Shown one piece after another: positions 23,401 to 32,423 of a stretch of DNA of 64,000 nt (positions within the stretch are counted from its first letter, which is position 1; each line of letters begins with the position of its first letter). A program made the position numbers and the translations under genes. The notes beneath the pieces were generated by a model, which saw nothing but the letters and a program-made list of their open reading frames with translations, searched no databases and was not told where the DNA came from. The stretch spans positions 28,237,012 through 28,301,011 of the forward strand of contig OZ025206.1 in assembly GCA_964019055.1 (NCBI GenBank). Direction: 5' to 3'. This DNA is from Anthopleura xanthogrammica (lineage: Eukaryota > Cnidaria > Anthozoa > Actiniaria > Actiniidae).

Positions 23401-26400
23401 CATAAGTTTTATGCAAAGAGGCCTATCGTTAACTCTTGTTTTTACTGAATATCATAGTTTTCTTTTCCAGTGAGGCATTTGTTTTCCGGAACTAGTTGGC
23501 ACCGGGCCATGAACTGGTGCGGAGTAACGGGGACCCTTTACGTCGCTGATTTCAATAATGACGGGATGGACGACCTGCTTTGCCACGAACAGTCAACTGG
23601 GAAAAAATGGATAGCTTATAATCATTATACACTGGAGGGTAAGGAGATGTGACACTTGTAAAATTTGAAGCTTAAGCCCAATTTAATGTGTGGCTTTTTT
23701 TTACTTTGACATTTTTATACAATCAATATATTTTTATTTTCACACAGTAAGGTTAACGAAACCTTTTTTGTTTGGTTTGCAAAATAATTACAAAATCTAT
23801 GGCCGTAACGAAAGTAGTGTAGAATTTCAAAAAGTTAAAGAAAATTCCGTTGTTAAGAGAGATTTAAAGCAAAAAGATATATGCTATTTTTTTTTGTTCA
23901 AAAAATATAATTTAGTTGTAAACGGTTGTGGTCAATCCTTGTAAGAACTGAGCAGTTTGTTTGAAGTTAAATGACCATGGAGGATACACGTGTCAGGCTT
24001 CGAGGGTAAGAACTGTAAAAATGGTAAAATCCAGAAATTAGAATATCAAGTCAGATGTTCAGTTAATTTTTTTGTTTTGAATTTATAAATTGAAAATTAG
24101 ATGGTGACACATTTTTTTAAAATTGCAGATGTAAACGAGTGTAAAACCAACCCATGTAGGAACGGAGCAGTCTGTGTCAATTCCCATGGAGGATACACAT
24201 GTCAGTGTAAACAAGGCTTCCAAGGAAAGAACTGCGAAAACGGTATACAAAAATGACACCATACTTGACATCCTGTTATGTCGCTGTGTTATCTTGCTTA
24301 AAGAGTGTCTTATTTACCAACTATTGTAGATTTAGACGAATGTAAAGCCAACCCATGTAGGAACGGAGCAGTCTGCGTCAATTCCCATGGAGGATACACG
24401 TGTCAGTGTAAACCAGGGTTCGAAGGAAGGAACTGCGAAAACGGTAGAAAAAATGCTAGTGACACCATACCTGATATCCTGTTTTATCCCACACAATAGA
24501 AAATACAGCCAATACGAATGCAGGAAAGCCGTTGTATATTCGTCGGTATTTCACTCTTCCTTCCCAGCATGTACTGCGTGTTGAATCTATACGCATTTGT
24601 ATTTTCTATGGTGTGGGATAAAATGGTTATACAATGGTTTCTCGTGGCATGTATTTTTTTTTTGTATACAAACTCGCCTAAAGGGTCGTATGTATAGTAG
24701 AAACTACAAGTTACTAGTGGGATATTCCACAGTATACCACTCGAAACCATTTTATAACTAGTATATATCGCTGTGTTATCTTGCTTAACTTAGAGTGTCT
24801 TATTTACTTGCTATTGTAGATTTAAACGAATGTAAAACAAACCCATGTAGGAACGGAGCAGTCTGTGTCAATTCCCATGGAGGATACACGTGTCAGTGTA
24901 AATCAGGGTTCGAAGGAAGAAACTGCGAAAACGGTATAAATAATGCCAGTGACACCAATACCTGAAATCCTGATATATCGCTGTGTTATCTTGCTTAACT
25001 TAGAGTGTTTTATTTACTTGCTATTGTAGATCTAAATGAGTGTAAAACAAACCCATGTCGGAATGGAGCAGTCTGCGTGAATTCCCATGGAGGATACACG
25101 TGTCAGTGTAAACAAGGCTTCCAAGGAAAGAACTGCGAAAATGGTAAAAAAATAACACTGTACCTGACATCCTGTTATATCGCTGTGTTATCTTGCTTAA
25201 AGAGTGTCTTATTTACCAACTATTGTAGATGTAGACGAATGTAAAGCCAACCCATGTAGGAACGGAGCAGTCTGCGTCAACTCCCATGGAGGATACACGT
25301 GTCAGTGTAAACCAGGGTTCGAAGGAAGGAACTGCGAAAATGGTAGAAAAAATGCTAGTGACACCATACCTGATATCCTGTTTTATCCCACACAATAGAA
25401 AATACAGCCAATACGAATGCAGGAAAGCCGTTGTATATTCGTCGGTATTTCACTCTTCCTTCCCAGCATGCACTGCGTGTTGAATCTATATGCATTTGCA
25501 TTTTCTATGGTGTGGGATAAAATGGTTATACAATGGTTTCTCGTGGCATGTATTTTTTTTTGTATACAAACTCGCCTAAAGGGTCGTATGTATAGTAGAA
25601 ACTACAAGTTACTAGTGGGATATTCCACGGTATACCACTCGAAACCATTTTATAACTAGTATATATCGCTGTGTTATCTTGCTTAACTTAGAGTATCTTA
25701 TTTACTTGCTATTGTAGATTTAGACGAATGTAAAACAAACCCATGTAGGAACGGAGCAGTCTGTGTCAATTCCCATGGAGGATACACGTGTCAGTGTAAA
25801 TCAGGGTTCGAAGGAAGAAACTGCGAAAACGGTATAAATAATGCCAGTGACACCAATACCTGAAATCCTGATATATCGCTGTGTTATCTTGCTTAACTTA
25901 GAGTGTTTTATTTACTTGCTATTGTAGATCTAAATGAGTGTAAAACAAACCCATGTCGGAATGGAGCAGTCTGCGTGAATTCCCATGGAGGATACACATG
26001 TCAGTGTAAACAAGGCTTCCAAGGAAAGAACTGCGAAAATGGTAAAAAAATAACACTGTACCTGACATCCTGTTATATCGCTGTGTTATCTTGCTTAAAG
26101 AGTGTCTTATTTACTTGCTATTGTAGATGTAGACGAATGTAAAGCCAACCCATGTAGAAACGGAGCAGTCTGTGTCAATGCCCATGGAGGATACACGTGT
26201 CAGTGTAAACAAGGCTTCCAAGGAAAGAACTGCGAGAATGGTAAAAACTTTTAGATGAATTTGAATTTCAGTTTCTTTAATTTATTAACGGAAAACAATG
26301 TTTATCATAGATGTGAATGAATGTGAAGTGAATCCTTGTCAAAATGGAGGTATTTGCACGAACACGCCAGGAAGCTACAAGTGCATTTGTGTTAATGAAT

Positions 26401-28618
26401 TTAGTGGACAACACTGTGAAACAGGTACTTAATCCTATTGTACTCATTTTTTTACTAGCATGAATGATCAGAAGATGGACCTGTCTACATATGCTTTTTT
26501 CCGGAAGCACAGGATATGTAGCGGTGAGAGTGCTTGCCTCTCACTAATGTGACCCGGGTTCGAGTCTCACCGGGATCGGTGTTGTATGTGAGTAAAGTTT
26601 CTGGTTGGTTCTCTCCTGTGCTTCGAAGTGTTTTCTCCGGGTTCTCCGGTTTTCCTCCCGCCACAAAAATCAACTTCTAAATTCCAATTCGATCATGGAA
26701 CGAGGCCTACAGGTTTTTTAGGCACCGGCTAGTAAGTGCTCTGTATTGTTTGGTAAGCAACAACAAATATGTGTGGATATGTGAGAGGGATTGAGGGGGG
26801 TCGGGGTTAAGTCTTTCCCAAGATTTTAGTCCTACAGGTTTAGTCGCTAAAACCGCTCTAAAATCCTGTTCTTTTTTATTTAACAGAACCAAGCTTGCCA
26901 GACAAAGGTAGAAATATAAAAGAAATGGAAAAACCAGTGTATCCTAACTCCATTTTCATCGCCTTTAATTCACATTCAAATAAAATGATCATTGTCTTGA
27001 GTAACAACAAAATATATCTAGGATATTTCCTAACCTCTGAGAACACTTTGAAATACAAGTTACATACAAGTTTATTGTTCATTTCCATGGAGAATGCCAG
27101 GAAATCTCAAACTTGCTGCAAATGTTGGAATTAATTTAGAAGACAAAAGGGAATTTAGAAAAACAGTTAATAATTATTAAATAATTATTTAATAATTATT
27201 AAATTTCAGTTGGGGGGAGGGGGTTGAGAGAAACTGAAACCTCTTCCCCTCAAGGACTGTGGAGCATCCTAAAAAGTTATGGGGGAGAGGTTAGATTGGA
27301 AATTATAAGAGAATAATATTGTAAAAAGTGTCGTGGAGGGGGTGGGGTTAAGGTTGGAAAACATGAGACTAGTATGCAAAAGGAAAAAAAGTAGGGGGCT
27401 ATAGACCACCAAAAGCTCCCCCCCCGCCATCTTCAAATCCTTCAAATTTTATACCTTTACCTTTATACGTCTTTGGAGGTTTTTTTTGAGATCCTAATTT
27501 TGATCATTCTGCTCTGGCTTCGGTACAAACAGCATGAAAACAGGTATTTTTTTCCAAGAAAGACCACAGTACATCCCGTCTTCTAACGCAGGAAAAAGCT
27601 ATACCCCCCATAATATTTTCAATTATTTTTTTGAATTTACAGTTGTGTATAAAAAACTTGGTTGCTATAGTGATAGAGGCGGTGATAATCGACCTTTGCC
27701 AGAAATGGTGATAAACCTCAGGCCTGAGATTGACTGGCACGATTTGAAGAACAGCGTCATAGAAGTTTGTGCTCAAAAGACCAAGGAAAAGGGGTCAGTA
27801 AACTCAGCTATAGCAGCTATGCCAAACCTCTAAATCTAAAATATGCGTTATATACACTGATGTGGTGTCCAGGGATGCCTCCCTCCCCCCCCCCCCCCCC
27901 CACCCCCCCCCCCCCCCCCCGCCCTGACCACAGCGATTAGAGGCGGTAAATTATCAACAGCTTTCCCTTTATTTAGTCAGTAATCCTTTCTAGTATGTAA
28001 TCTTAGCTTTCCAAACCAATGATTCGCTAGCCCCTCTATTACATCCCACTCTGCTTTTCATTCAACCAACCAAATCAAACACCAGGTTCACATTCGATGC
28101 AAACCGCGGTGTTTGCCGTGACCACAGACTCAATTGCACATGCAGGCTTAGCTTCCGTGGTTTATAAGTCAGCTTTTCATAGACACCATTATTTCAGCCA
28201 ACAGTAATGTAAAGAATGTGCAAGTTGAATAATACCAATCCCAAGTAATTTTAGTAGTTTTTTTTGAATAGCTGACTTATAAATTAAACGAGGCTAATCC
28301 TGTACAAATGAGTCTGTGGCAACCAACCTAGCCAACCAAACACCCGAGGTTGATAATCAATTTAACCTATCAGGCAATATTTTTTCCGGGATTATCTCGT
28401 TGGTCAATTAGGCCAATTTTTAATTTACTTTTTTTTTACTTTTTTTTATGATGATACCTTATTCATTGTGCAGGTATAACTACTTTGGTATTCAATTCTA
28501 TGGTGAATGCTGGAGTGGTCCTGGTAAAATAGACTATGACAGAGATGGGGAGTCTGACCAGTGTTGGGTCGGAGTTGGAGGAATTGGGGCTAACATGGTC
28601 TACAAAATCAAAGAGTAA
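11389..28618 (+). CDS. Gene 1: secreted five-propeller FG-GAP/EGF protein with WSC-like C-terminus
   Basis: Spliced model from GT/AG sites, phase continuity and agreement with the paralogue at 34.5-50.2 kb. Exons: 11389-11446; five propeller units (15320-16108+16229-16396; 18112-18900+19021-19188; 19594-20382+20503-20670; 21076-21864+21985-22152; 22557-23345+23471-23638); inter-unit EGF exons 17808-17924, 19291-19407, 20773-20889, 22255-22371; EGF array 24129-26424; 26887-26907; 27643-27793; 28474-28618 (TAA). The lengths sum to 6654 nt, a multiple of three, giving about 2217 residues. The start is chosen for the 19-residue hydrophobic signal peptide [19 protein letters not shown]. Each propeller has six repeats of about 52 residues with a DFNGDGRxD calcium loop and two cysteines. 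It is probably secreted extracellular or adhesion material; the ligand is unknown. Exon-block copies are nearly identical, so copy number could be affected by assembly. Confidence 0.8.
12867..13058 (-). mobile_element. tRNA-derived SINE, minus-strand copy
   Basis: On the minus strand it reads from a tRNA-like head with an internal B-box-type GAGTTCGAGCC (about 12996-13007) into a body that ends in AAATCAACTTCTAAATTCCAA. A plus-strand copy with the same body lies at 26500-26697. It sits in intron 1 of gene 1. Confidence 0.7.
13060..13926 (+). mobile_element. Non-autonomous TIR transposon, ~867 bp, copy 1
   Basis: Nearly the same sequence as the reverse complement of 30781-31637. Termini are variants of CATTGCCAGAAATATTGGAC. 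There is no transposase frame. It directly abuts the SINE in intron 1 of gene 1. Confidence 0.75.
14261..14500. mobile_element. MITE-like element, 240 bp
   Basis: Termini GGCGCGATTACACGG and CCGTGTAATCGCGCC are perfect inverted repeats. The interior is full of inverted TTGCAAC/GTTGCAA-type motifs. It lies in intron 1 of gene 1. Confidence 0.75.
15320..16396 (+). CDS. Gene 1 propeller unit 1 (two exons)
   Basis: Exon 15320-16108 (789 nt) encodes five FG-GAP/VCBS-type repeats; exon 16229-16396 (168 nt) encodes the sixth. All boundaries are phase 1. Calcium-loop motifs are [22 protein letters not shown] (twice), [22 protein letters not shown] and [11 protein letters not shown]. The fifth repeat has lost the first loop aspartate (Tyr instead). 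Every repeat has a GWC/KWC/NWC cysteine and an LCH/MCY/VCH cysteine about 20 residues later. The unit start ([18 protein letters not shown]) differs from the DPGPEYF-type start of later units, as expected for the first copy. Confidence 0.85.
16440..17770. other. Extra ~1.3 kb in the intron of unit 1
   Basis: The intron between the 168-nt exon and the EGF exon is 1411 bp here but about 100 bp in units 2-4. Shared sequence resumes near AATATAATCATTTTTGGTG at about 17780. No coding capacity or clear terminal repeats were found by eye, so an insertion into unit 1 or a deletion in the ancestor of units 2-4 are both possible. Confidence 0.6.
17808..17924 (+). CDS. Gene 1 inter-propeller EGF exon 1
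   Basis: 117 nt, phase 1-1, encoding a 39-residue EGF-like module with six cysteines in order ([14 protein letters not shown], then [14 protein letters not shown]). Copies are at 19291-19407, 20773-20889 and 22255-22371. It lacks the D-x-D/N-E-C start of calcium-binding EGFs and acts as a spacer between propellers. Confidence 0.85.
18112..19407 (+). CDS. Gene 1 propeller unit 2 plus EGF
   Basis: Exons 18112-18900, 19021-19188 and 19291-19407. The unit starts with [18 protein letters not shown] once the C from the preceding EGF exon is joined. It is the first of three units with a 1482-1481 bp period. It differs from unit 3 by a handful of substitutions, for example AAC versus ATC in the first calcium-loop neighbourhood (Asn to Ile). 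Confidence 0.85.
19594..20889 (+). CDS. Gene 1 propeller unit 3 plus EGF
   Basis: Exons 19594-20382, 20503-20670 and 20773-20889. By eye it is virtually identical to unit 4, introns included, which indicates very recent duplication or conversion. Confidence 0.85.
21076..22371 (+). CDS. Gene 1 propeller unit 4 plus EGF
   Basis: Exons 21076-21864, 21985-22152 and 22255-22371. It differs from unit 3 at only a few bases, such as an intronic AAAATCTG to AATATCTG change near 22195 and an AGCTGG to AGCCGG change in the EGF exon. Confidence 0.85.
22557..23638 (+). CDS. Gene 1 propeller unit 5 (mosaic, last)
   Basis: Exons 22557-23345 and 23471-23638. The first three repeats match units 2-4. From about 23020 onward the sequence switches to a gene-2-like version ([27 protein letters not shown], and NHY near the end of the 168-nt exon, which closes in YTLEG). 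The intron after the 789-nt exon is also unlike the other units. It is followed by the EGF array instead of a spacer EGF. Confidence 0.85.
23950..24022 (+). pseudogene. Relic of an EGF exon
   Basis: Resembles the middle and end of the neighbouring EGF exons (GAGCAGTTTGTTTGAAG, CCATGGAGGATACACGTGTC, GGTAAGAACTGTAAAAATGG) but lacks the 5' half, carries stop codons and has a deletion after the GTC of the fifth cysteine region. It lies in the intron before the first intact array exon. Confidence 0.7.
24129..26424 (+). CDS. Gene 1 EGF array, nine exons
   Basis: Nine phase 1-1 exons of 114 nt: 24129-24242, 24330-24443, 24820-24933, 25030-25143, 25229-25342, 25718-25831, 25928-26041, 26127-26240 and 26311-26424. 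Each encodes a 38-residue EGF with a calcium-binding-type start (DVNEC, DLDEC or DVDEC), NPCRNGAVC, an [10 protein letters not shown] core (the Asn/Tyr region typical of cbEGF beta-hydroxylation sites) and a final NCENG. The last exon is more diverged ([21 protein letters not shown]) and corresponds to the EGF of the minus-strand paralogue. Exons 2-4 and 5-7 lie in two copies of an 898-bp block. Tandem cbEGFs usually form stiff calcium-stabilised rods. Confidence 0.9.
24486..24619. mobile_element. Small hairpin (MITE-like) element
   Basis: ATCCCACACAATAGAAAATAC and GTATTTTCTATGGTGTGGGAT-type ends form near-perfect inverted repeats of about 20 bp. It is duplicated with its host block at about 25385-25519. 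Confidence 0.6.
24626..24758. mobile_element. Second small hairpin element, adjacent
   Basis: Inverted ends GTTATACAATGGTTTC and GAAACCATTTTATAAC. It is duplicated with its host block at about 25524-25656. Confidence 0.6.
26500..26697 (+). mobile_element. tRNA-derived SINE, plus-strand copy
   Basis: The tRNA-like head has an A-box-like TAGCGGTGAGAGTGCT and a B-box GGGTTCGAGTC (about 26556). The body then reads GGTTGGTTCTCTCCTGTGC and TCTCCGGTTTTCCTCCCGCC. It lies in the intron after the EGF array. Confidence 0.75.
26887..26907 (+). CDS. Gene 1 21-nt linker microexon
   Basis: TTTAACAG acceptor, 21 coding bases (EPSLPDK), GTAGAA donor, phase 1-1. Both paralogues have a 21-nt exon here (48629-48649 and, on the minus strand, 52768-52788) that starts with Glu-Pro, which supports it as real. 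Confidence 0.75.
27643..28618 (+). CDS. Gene 1 WSC-like C-terminal module (two exons)
   Basis: Exon 27643-27793 (151 nt, phase 1 to 2) and 28474-28618 (145 nt, ending TAA 28616-28618). Residues include [28 protein letters not shown], then [15 protein letters not shown] and DQCWVGVGG. The four cysteines and the GCY...C...YFG...ECWSG order recall WSC domains, which bind carbohydrate in some proteins. Identity as a true WSC domain is inference. Gene 2 has exons of exactly the same lengths. Confidence 0.85.
27880..27920. repeat. Poly-C tract
   Basis: Nearly uninterrupted C run in the last intron of gene 1. Similar poly-C runs occur at about 35330-35346, 35590-35607 and 53051-53063. Confidence 0.9.
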
Positions 28619-28726
28619 AATAGTCTTCAGCGATGTTGGATTTCTCTGGCTGGATATTGATAATATTCTGTTAAACTAGCATTGTCTCATTGACAGGCAA
28701 AGAGTTGCCGTTAAATCAATACATGA

Positions 28727-28732
28727 AATAAA
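28727..28732 (+). promoter_or_regulatory. Poly(A) signal of gene 1
   Basis: First canonical AATAAA after the stop codon, 108 bases downstream. Confidence 0.6.
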
Positions 28733-30780
28733 TTATCGTAGCAATTAATCCTGTTTTTGTTTTTTTTTGTTTGATTTTTTAAATATTTCATTTTTGTAAT
28801 TATTTGGCCAAAAAACGAGCAAAAAACCCCCCGCGTTGGGGTTTCCGTCAATCAGGATTTCAATGCTCTGCTTAGCAAACACTAAACGTTCACAGCAGGC
28901 ACTGAGATGGCGACAATCTTTGCGCCTTTCACAGCACTGGACTACTTTGACGATAGGGCGGCCATCTTGAATCTTGATTAATAAAAAGGACCGTGTATGA
29001 AATACCGGGGGAATACGTAGGATCTGACATGATGAAGAAAAAATAGATATGATGCTGGTTAAGTTGCAAGAACTTCAATTTTTTTATGTACTATCAGACG
29101 TTTTTTACTTCTTGAATCGCAAGGCATTATGAGCGTCCAGGGGGCAAAACAAAACAACGATGTCGAATAACATATAGAGTTTCGTTTATTTTTCTTTCTT
29201 TCATCAACATGCCCATATCTTCTGATCTCTTTACTGATCTCTTGTCAAATTCTCTTGTAAATTGTTAATGTTAATAACGCCATAACTGTAGCTTTGTATA
29301 TTTTCCCCCTACCAAGATGGCCGTATGGTCGAAGTAGCTCATTGTCTCTACCGTCAAATTAATATCGGGACATTTTACCAGAACGTACAGGGGGACTTGG
29401 GGTCCACGGCGCGAACCACGGAAAATAAACATGAGAAATGACGAATCGAGCACATTTGATTTAGAATTTTGAACCTTTGATACAGAATACGAAAACAAAT
29501 TCAGAAATAACGAACAATTCTTTAGTCTGAATTAAAAAACAATCCTTGTCTCAGAAGAAAATACTAACAAATATTACGACTGCTTCTCACTGTCACTTCA
29601 CTGATGAAGAGTTTGAGAAGATTTTTTTTAATTCAGGGATCAAGGGATCAACCTTTTGTCAAGAATTATTTGCCATTTCATGCATCACGTAAGAAGTGCC
29701 ATGTACGGATCACAGGCTAACCACTCTAATAAATGAAGGAAAACATGAATATGTATTTGATTCTATCAAATGGATAAAATACTTTTTTTCCGCGCTTGCT
29801 ATGTTGCTTTTCACATCTCACCTATCTGGAAAATTCAAGATTTGAAGAATTAAAACCAAATATTATCACAATAATTTGGCTTCGAAAGAAAAACAACTTT
29901 AAAGAAAGTTGTACTCACATTAATCTCTAATTTTTTATAATATTTTTTTGAGGAAAAAATACTCTAAAAAGATGATTTTTTTGGTAATTTTCCTCCTGAA
30001 ACCTATGTGTCGACAGTTAGGCTTGTCCTTGAACGGAGCCTGAGCACGAAAAAACGATCAAAACAAGTCCAATCCCTCTCTCCCCAAGACGTTTTTCCCC
30101 ATTTTCTCAAAATCATAAAAAAGATTTTAAAAACCAACCACACAGCGTTTCATGCTTCATCATACACTAATTAAATCCAAAATCCAAAAGTAGAGCGAAT
30201 TCGATCATTTGAGCCTTGCCGCCGTATGTTTGATTTTTACAGACAGTCGCTCTTAAACATTTAGAATAGAACAAAAAAGCCAAAACAAAAAACAAAACAA
30301 AAAACAGAAAAAGAAATTTTAGAAAAAAAAGGAAGAGAATGAGAGTAAGAAAGAAAAAGAAGAAATGAATGATATTAAAATATAACCCACAAAGCTCAAT
30401 GCAACAAATAATGCTATTTGAGCTTTCTATCTTATGATATTAAATGTCATCTTATTCAAATCAACGTATTGTTTTGATATAATAAATAATTGATAGAAGT
30501 GATAACAAGCCATGATTATTGTTGGATAAATATTCATTTTGTCAAGGCCCTTTATACGTAGTATCAATAGAGCATAAATAAGAGTAGGAAACTTCTAATC
30601 CCGCACGCGCCATGTGAATTCCCGGTTGGGCTATTTTTAGTATCTGGTATCCGCATACAAACAATTTTCGCTATACCTTACTCCTGTGCGTCAAAAATTG
30701 TGTGCTTCATCAAAACCCGGGCAAACGGTTTCTTGTCCAAAAGGCATGTCCTTATCCAAAAATCTAAGGTAAATTTGGTT
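28733..30780. other. Intergenic, nothing coding recognised
   Basis: AT-rich sequence with A-rich low-complexity stretches near 30270-30370. No domain-bearing frame was seen on either strand. Confidence 0.4.
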
Positions 30781-31637
30781 CATTGCCAGAAATATGGGAC
30801 ATGAGCCTGCTCATACATGCGCAATGATGCGTTTCAGCTTACAAAATAGCCTCCGAGTCTTATAGGAAATGTATGGGGAATATAGAGCTTCCTCTATTTA
30901 CGGCGAATAGGGTTTTATTTCCTCTGAGCTCCACATCGCGACAAACAACCCACCCTACAAGCTACTAAATAAGCGTAAAATGATCATTGAATCATGCGAC
31001 ATATTGGTTCCCGGACTACTTGCCTTCGAAAGGCTTCGAAAGCTCTAGATTCCATACATCGTCTATAAATCTGGCCACACTTGACCCCAAAATCGTCTTA
31101 TTTGAGCTCGAAAAAATTTAAAAGTAAAAGAGCTCCACCTCGATATCACCAAACGAGTGCTTAATAAATCCAAAACCGCTCAAAATAGACAGCATGCCTT
31201 CAGAATGTAGGTTCCCAAGAAGCTTGAAGTTAGGTTAAATTTTAAGCGATTCGACGCGTTGTTAGCTCGTAGTTTTCAGTTAAAAATGACAAGAAACCAC
31301 AGAGAACTGCTCCAAACAGCTTCAAAACCCCCTAAATATCGCCATTTTGTTTTTACAAGCTCCTATTGACTGCTGAGATACAATAAGGAAGCTTAAAGTA
31401 ACGATTTACGTTTGAAACTTGTTTCTTGTCCTTCATGGGCTTCCTGTGGTGAGGCTTATCAACAGAAAAATAATAGTTGTTCTTTTGATTGTCAAGTAAC
31501 TATTTTTTGGCAAGAATTGTTTTACTAACATCATAGTTGAATATAAATATGTGCTTGGAAACCATGTAGTTATATTTTTCCACTTCATTTTCATTCATGC
31601 GTAACACCGCTGACAATGTCCAATATTTCTGGCAATG
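30781..31637 (-). mobile_element. Non-autonomous TIR transposon, ~857 bp, copy 2
   Basis: Inverted copy of 13060-13926. Termini CATTGCCAGAAATATGGGAC and its near-complement ending CCAATATTTCTGGCAATG are imperfect inverted repeats of about 20 bp. No transposase frame. Confidence 0.8.
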
Positions 31638-32179
31638 TAGTATGTTGTTGCCAGGACACAGTAAAAGTTTGCTCAACTGACAAGCTTAGCCATAATGATT
31701 GACTTGAAAGCAATAGCAAACAACACATTATCTAGCTAAGCAACATATAATTTGTCTTGGAATTTTTTCCGGTTTTAGCTTTCTAGTCTGCTAAGAGATG
31801 ATGTTATTGTTTCAATATATCGAAAAAGGATTTTCTTTTAATTAATTTCGAACACAAAAAAATGCATATACTGGGATAAGGAAACAACCAGTATATTTGT
31901 GGTTTCGAGTGTGGCGATGTGTATCGAGATGTAGCCATGGAACCCACTGTGATCACGAAGGACCGCGAAAAATACTTTGAGTTATCTGCTGGCAAAAGGA
32001 AAACATTTGTAATCATTCTTACAGAAGTTAAAGCGCAAAAATAAAAGATTTCTACCAACTGATGCTAAAGCCGTTTTCGCTTTTAAAGCTTATAAGCTAG
32101 TACAAATTTTCGACATAAACATAATATTGTCTACAAACTAGAATGCCCAAAAGAACGCTGTCCTCACACTTGCATTGGG

Positions 32180-32380
32180 TTAACAGCTAGAAGAATAGAA
32201 AAGCGCATAACAAAACATAGTGGAAAAGATAAGAAATCTTCCTTTGTAAAACACAGCAAAGAAACAGGACACCAAACCATCAAAGTGGAACACTTAAGTA
32301 TTCTCTCGTCTAATCTTAGAGACTATAGGAAAAGAAAAATATCTAAAGCCCTTTTTATTAAAGAAAAAAGCCAAGCCTGA
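32180..32380 (+). pseudogene. Relic of a retroelement GIY-YIG endonuclease tail (Penelope-like?)
   Basis: A 66-codon open stretch has features of GIY-YIG tails found after reverse transcriptases: CIGLTARRIEKRI, then HSKETGHQ, then DYRKRKISKALFIKE. It is broken by a stop after KSQA and continues one frame over with NKDNLFP, typical of the C-terminal end of such elements. No reverse transcriptase part is present. The Penelope-like assignment is from family knowledge and not certain. Confidence 0.55.
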
Positions 32381-32423
32381 ATAAACAAGGACAATCTATT
32401 CCCCTGAGCCTTCTAAACTAAAT

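Larger units (their letters stand above)
24300..26095 (+). repeat. Two direct copies of an 898-bp three-EGF-exon block
   Basis: 24300-25197 and 25198-26095 align throughout, including introns. Exon starts differ by 898-899 bp (24330/25229, 24820/25718, 25030/25928). Both copies carry the same two small hairpin elements in the longer intron, so those insertions predate the duplication. Confidence 0.85.

Noticed and set aside
24129..26424. CRISPR-like regularly spaced repeats
   Set aside because: The repeated 114-nt segments are in-frame EGF exons with introns in a eukaryotic gene.
26512..26590. A genuine tRNA gene
   Set aside because: A- and B-box-like motifs are present, but the sequence runs into a conserved repeat body with a second inverted copy at 12867-13058, which fits a tRNA-derived SINE.
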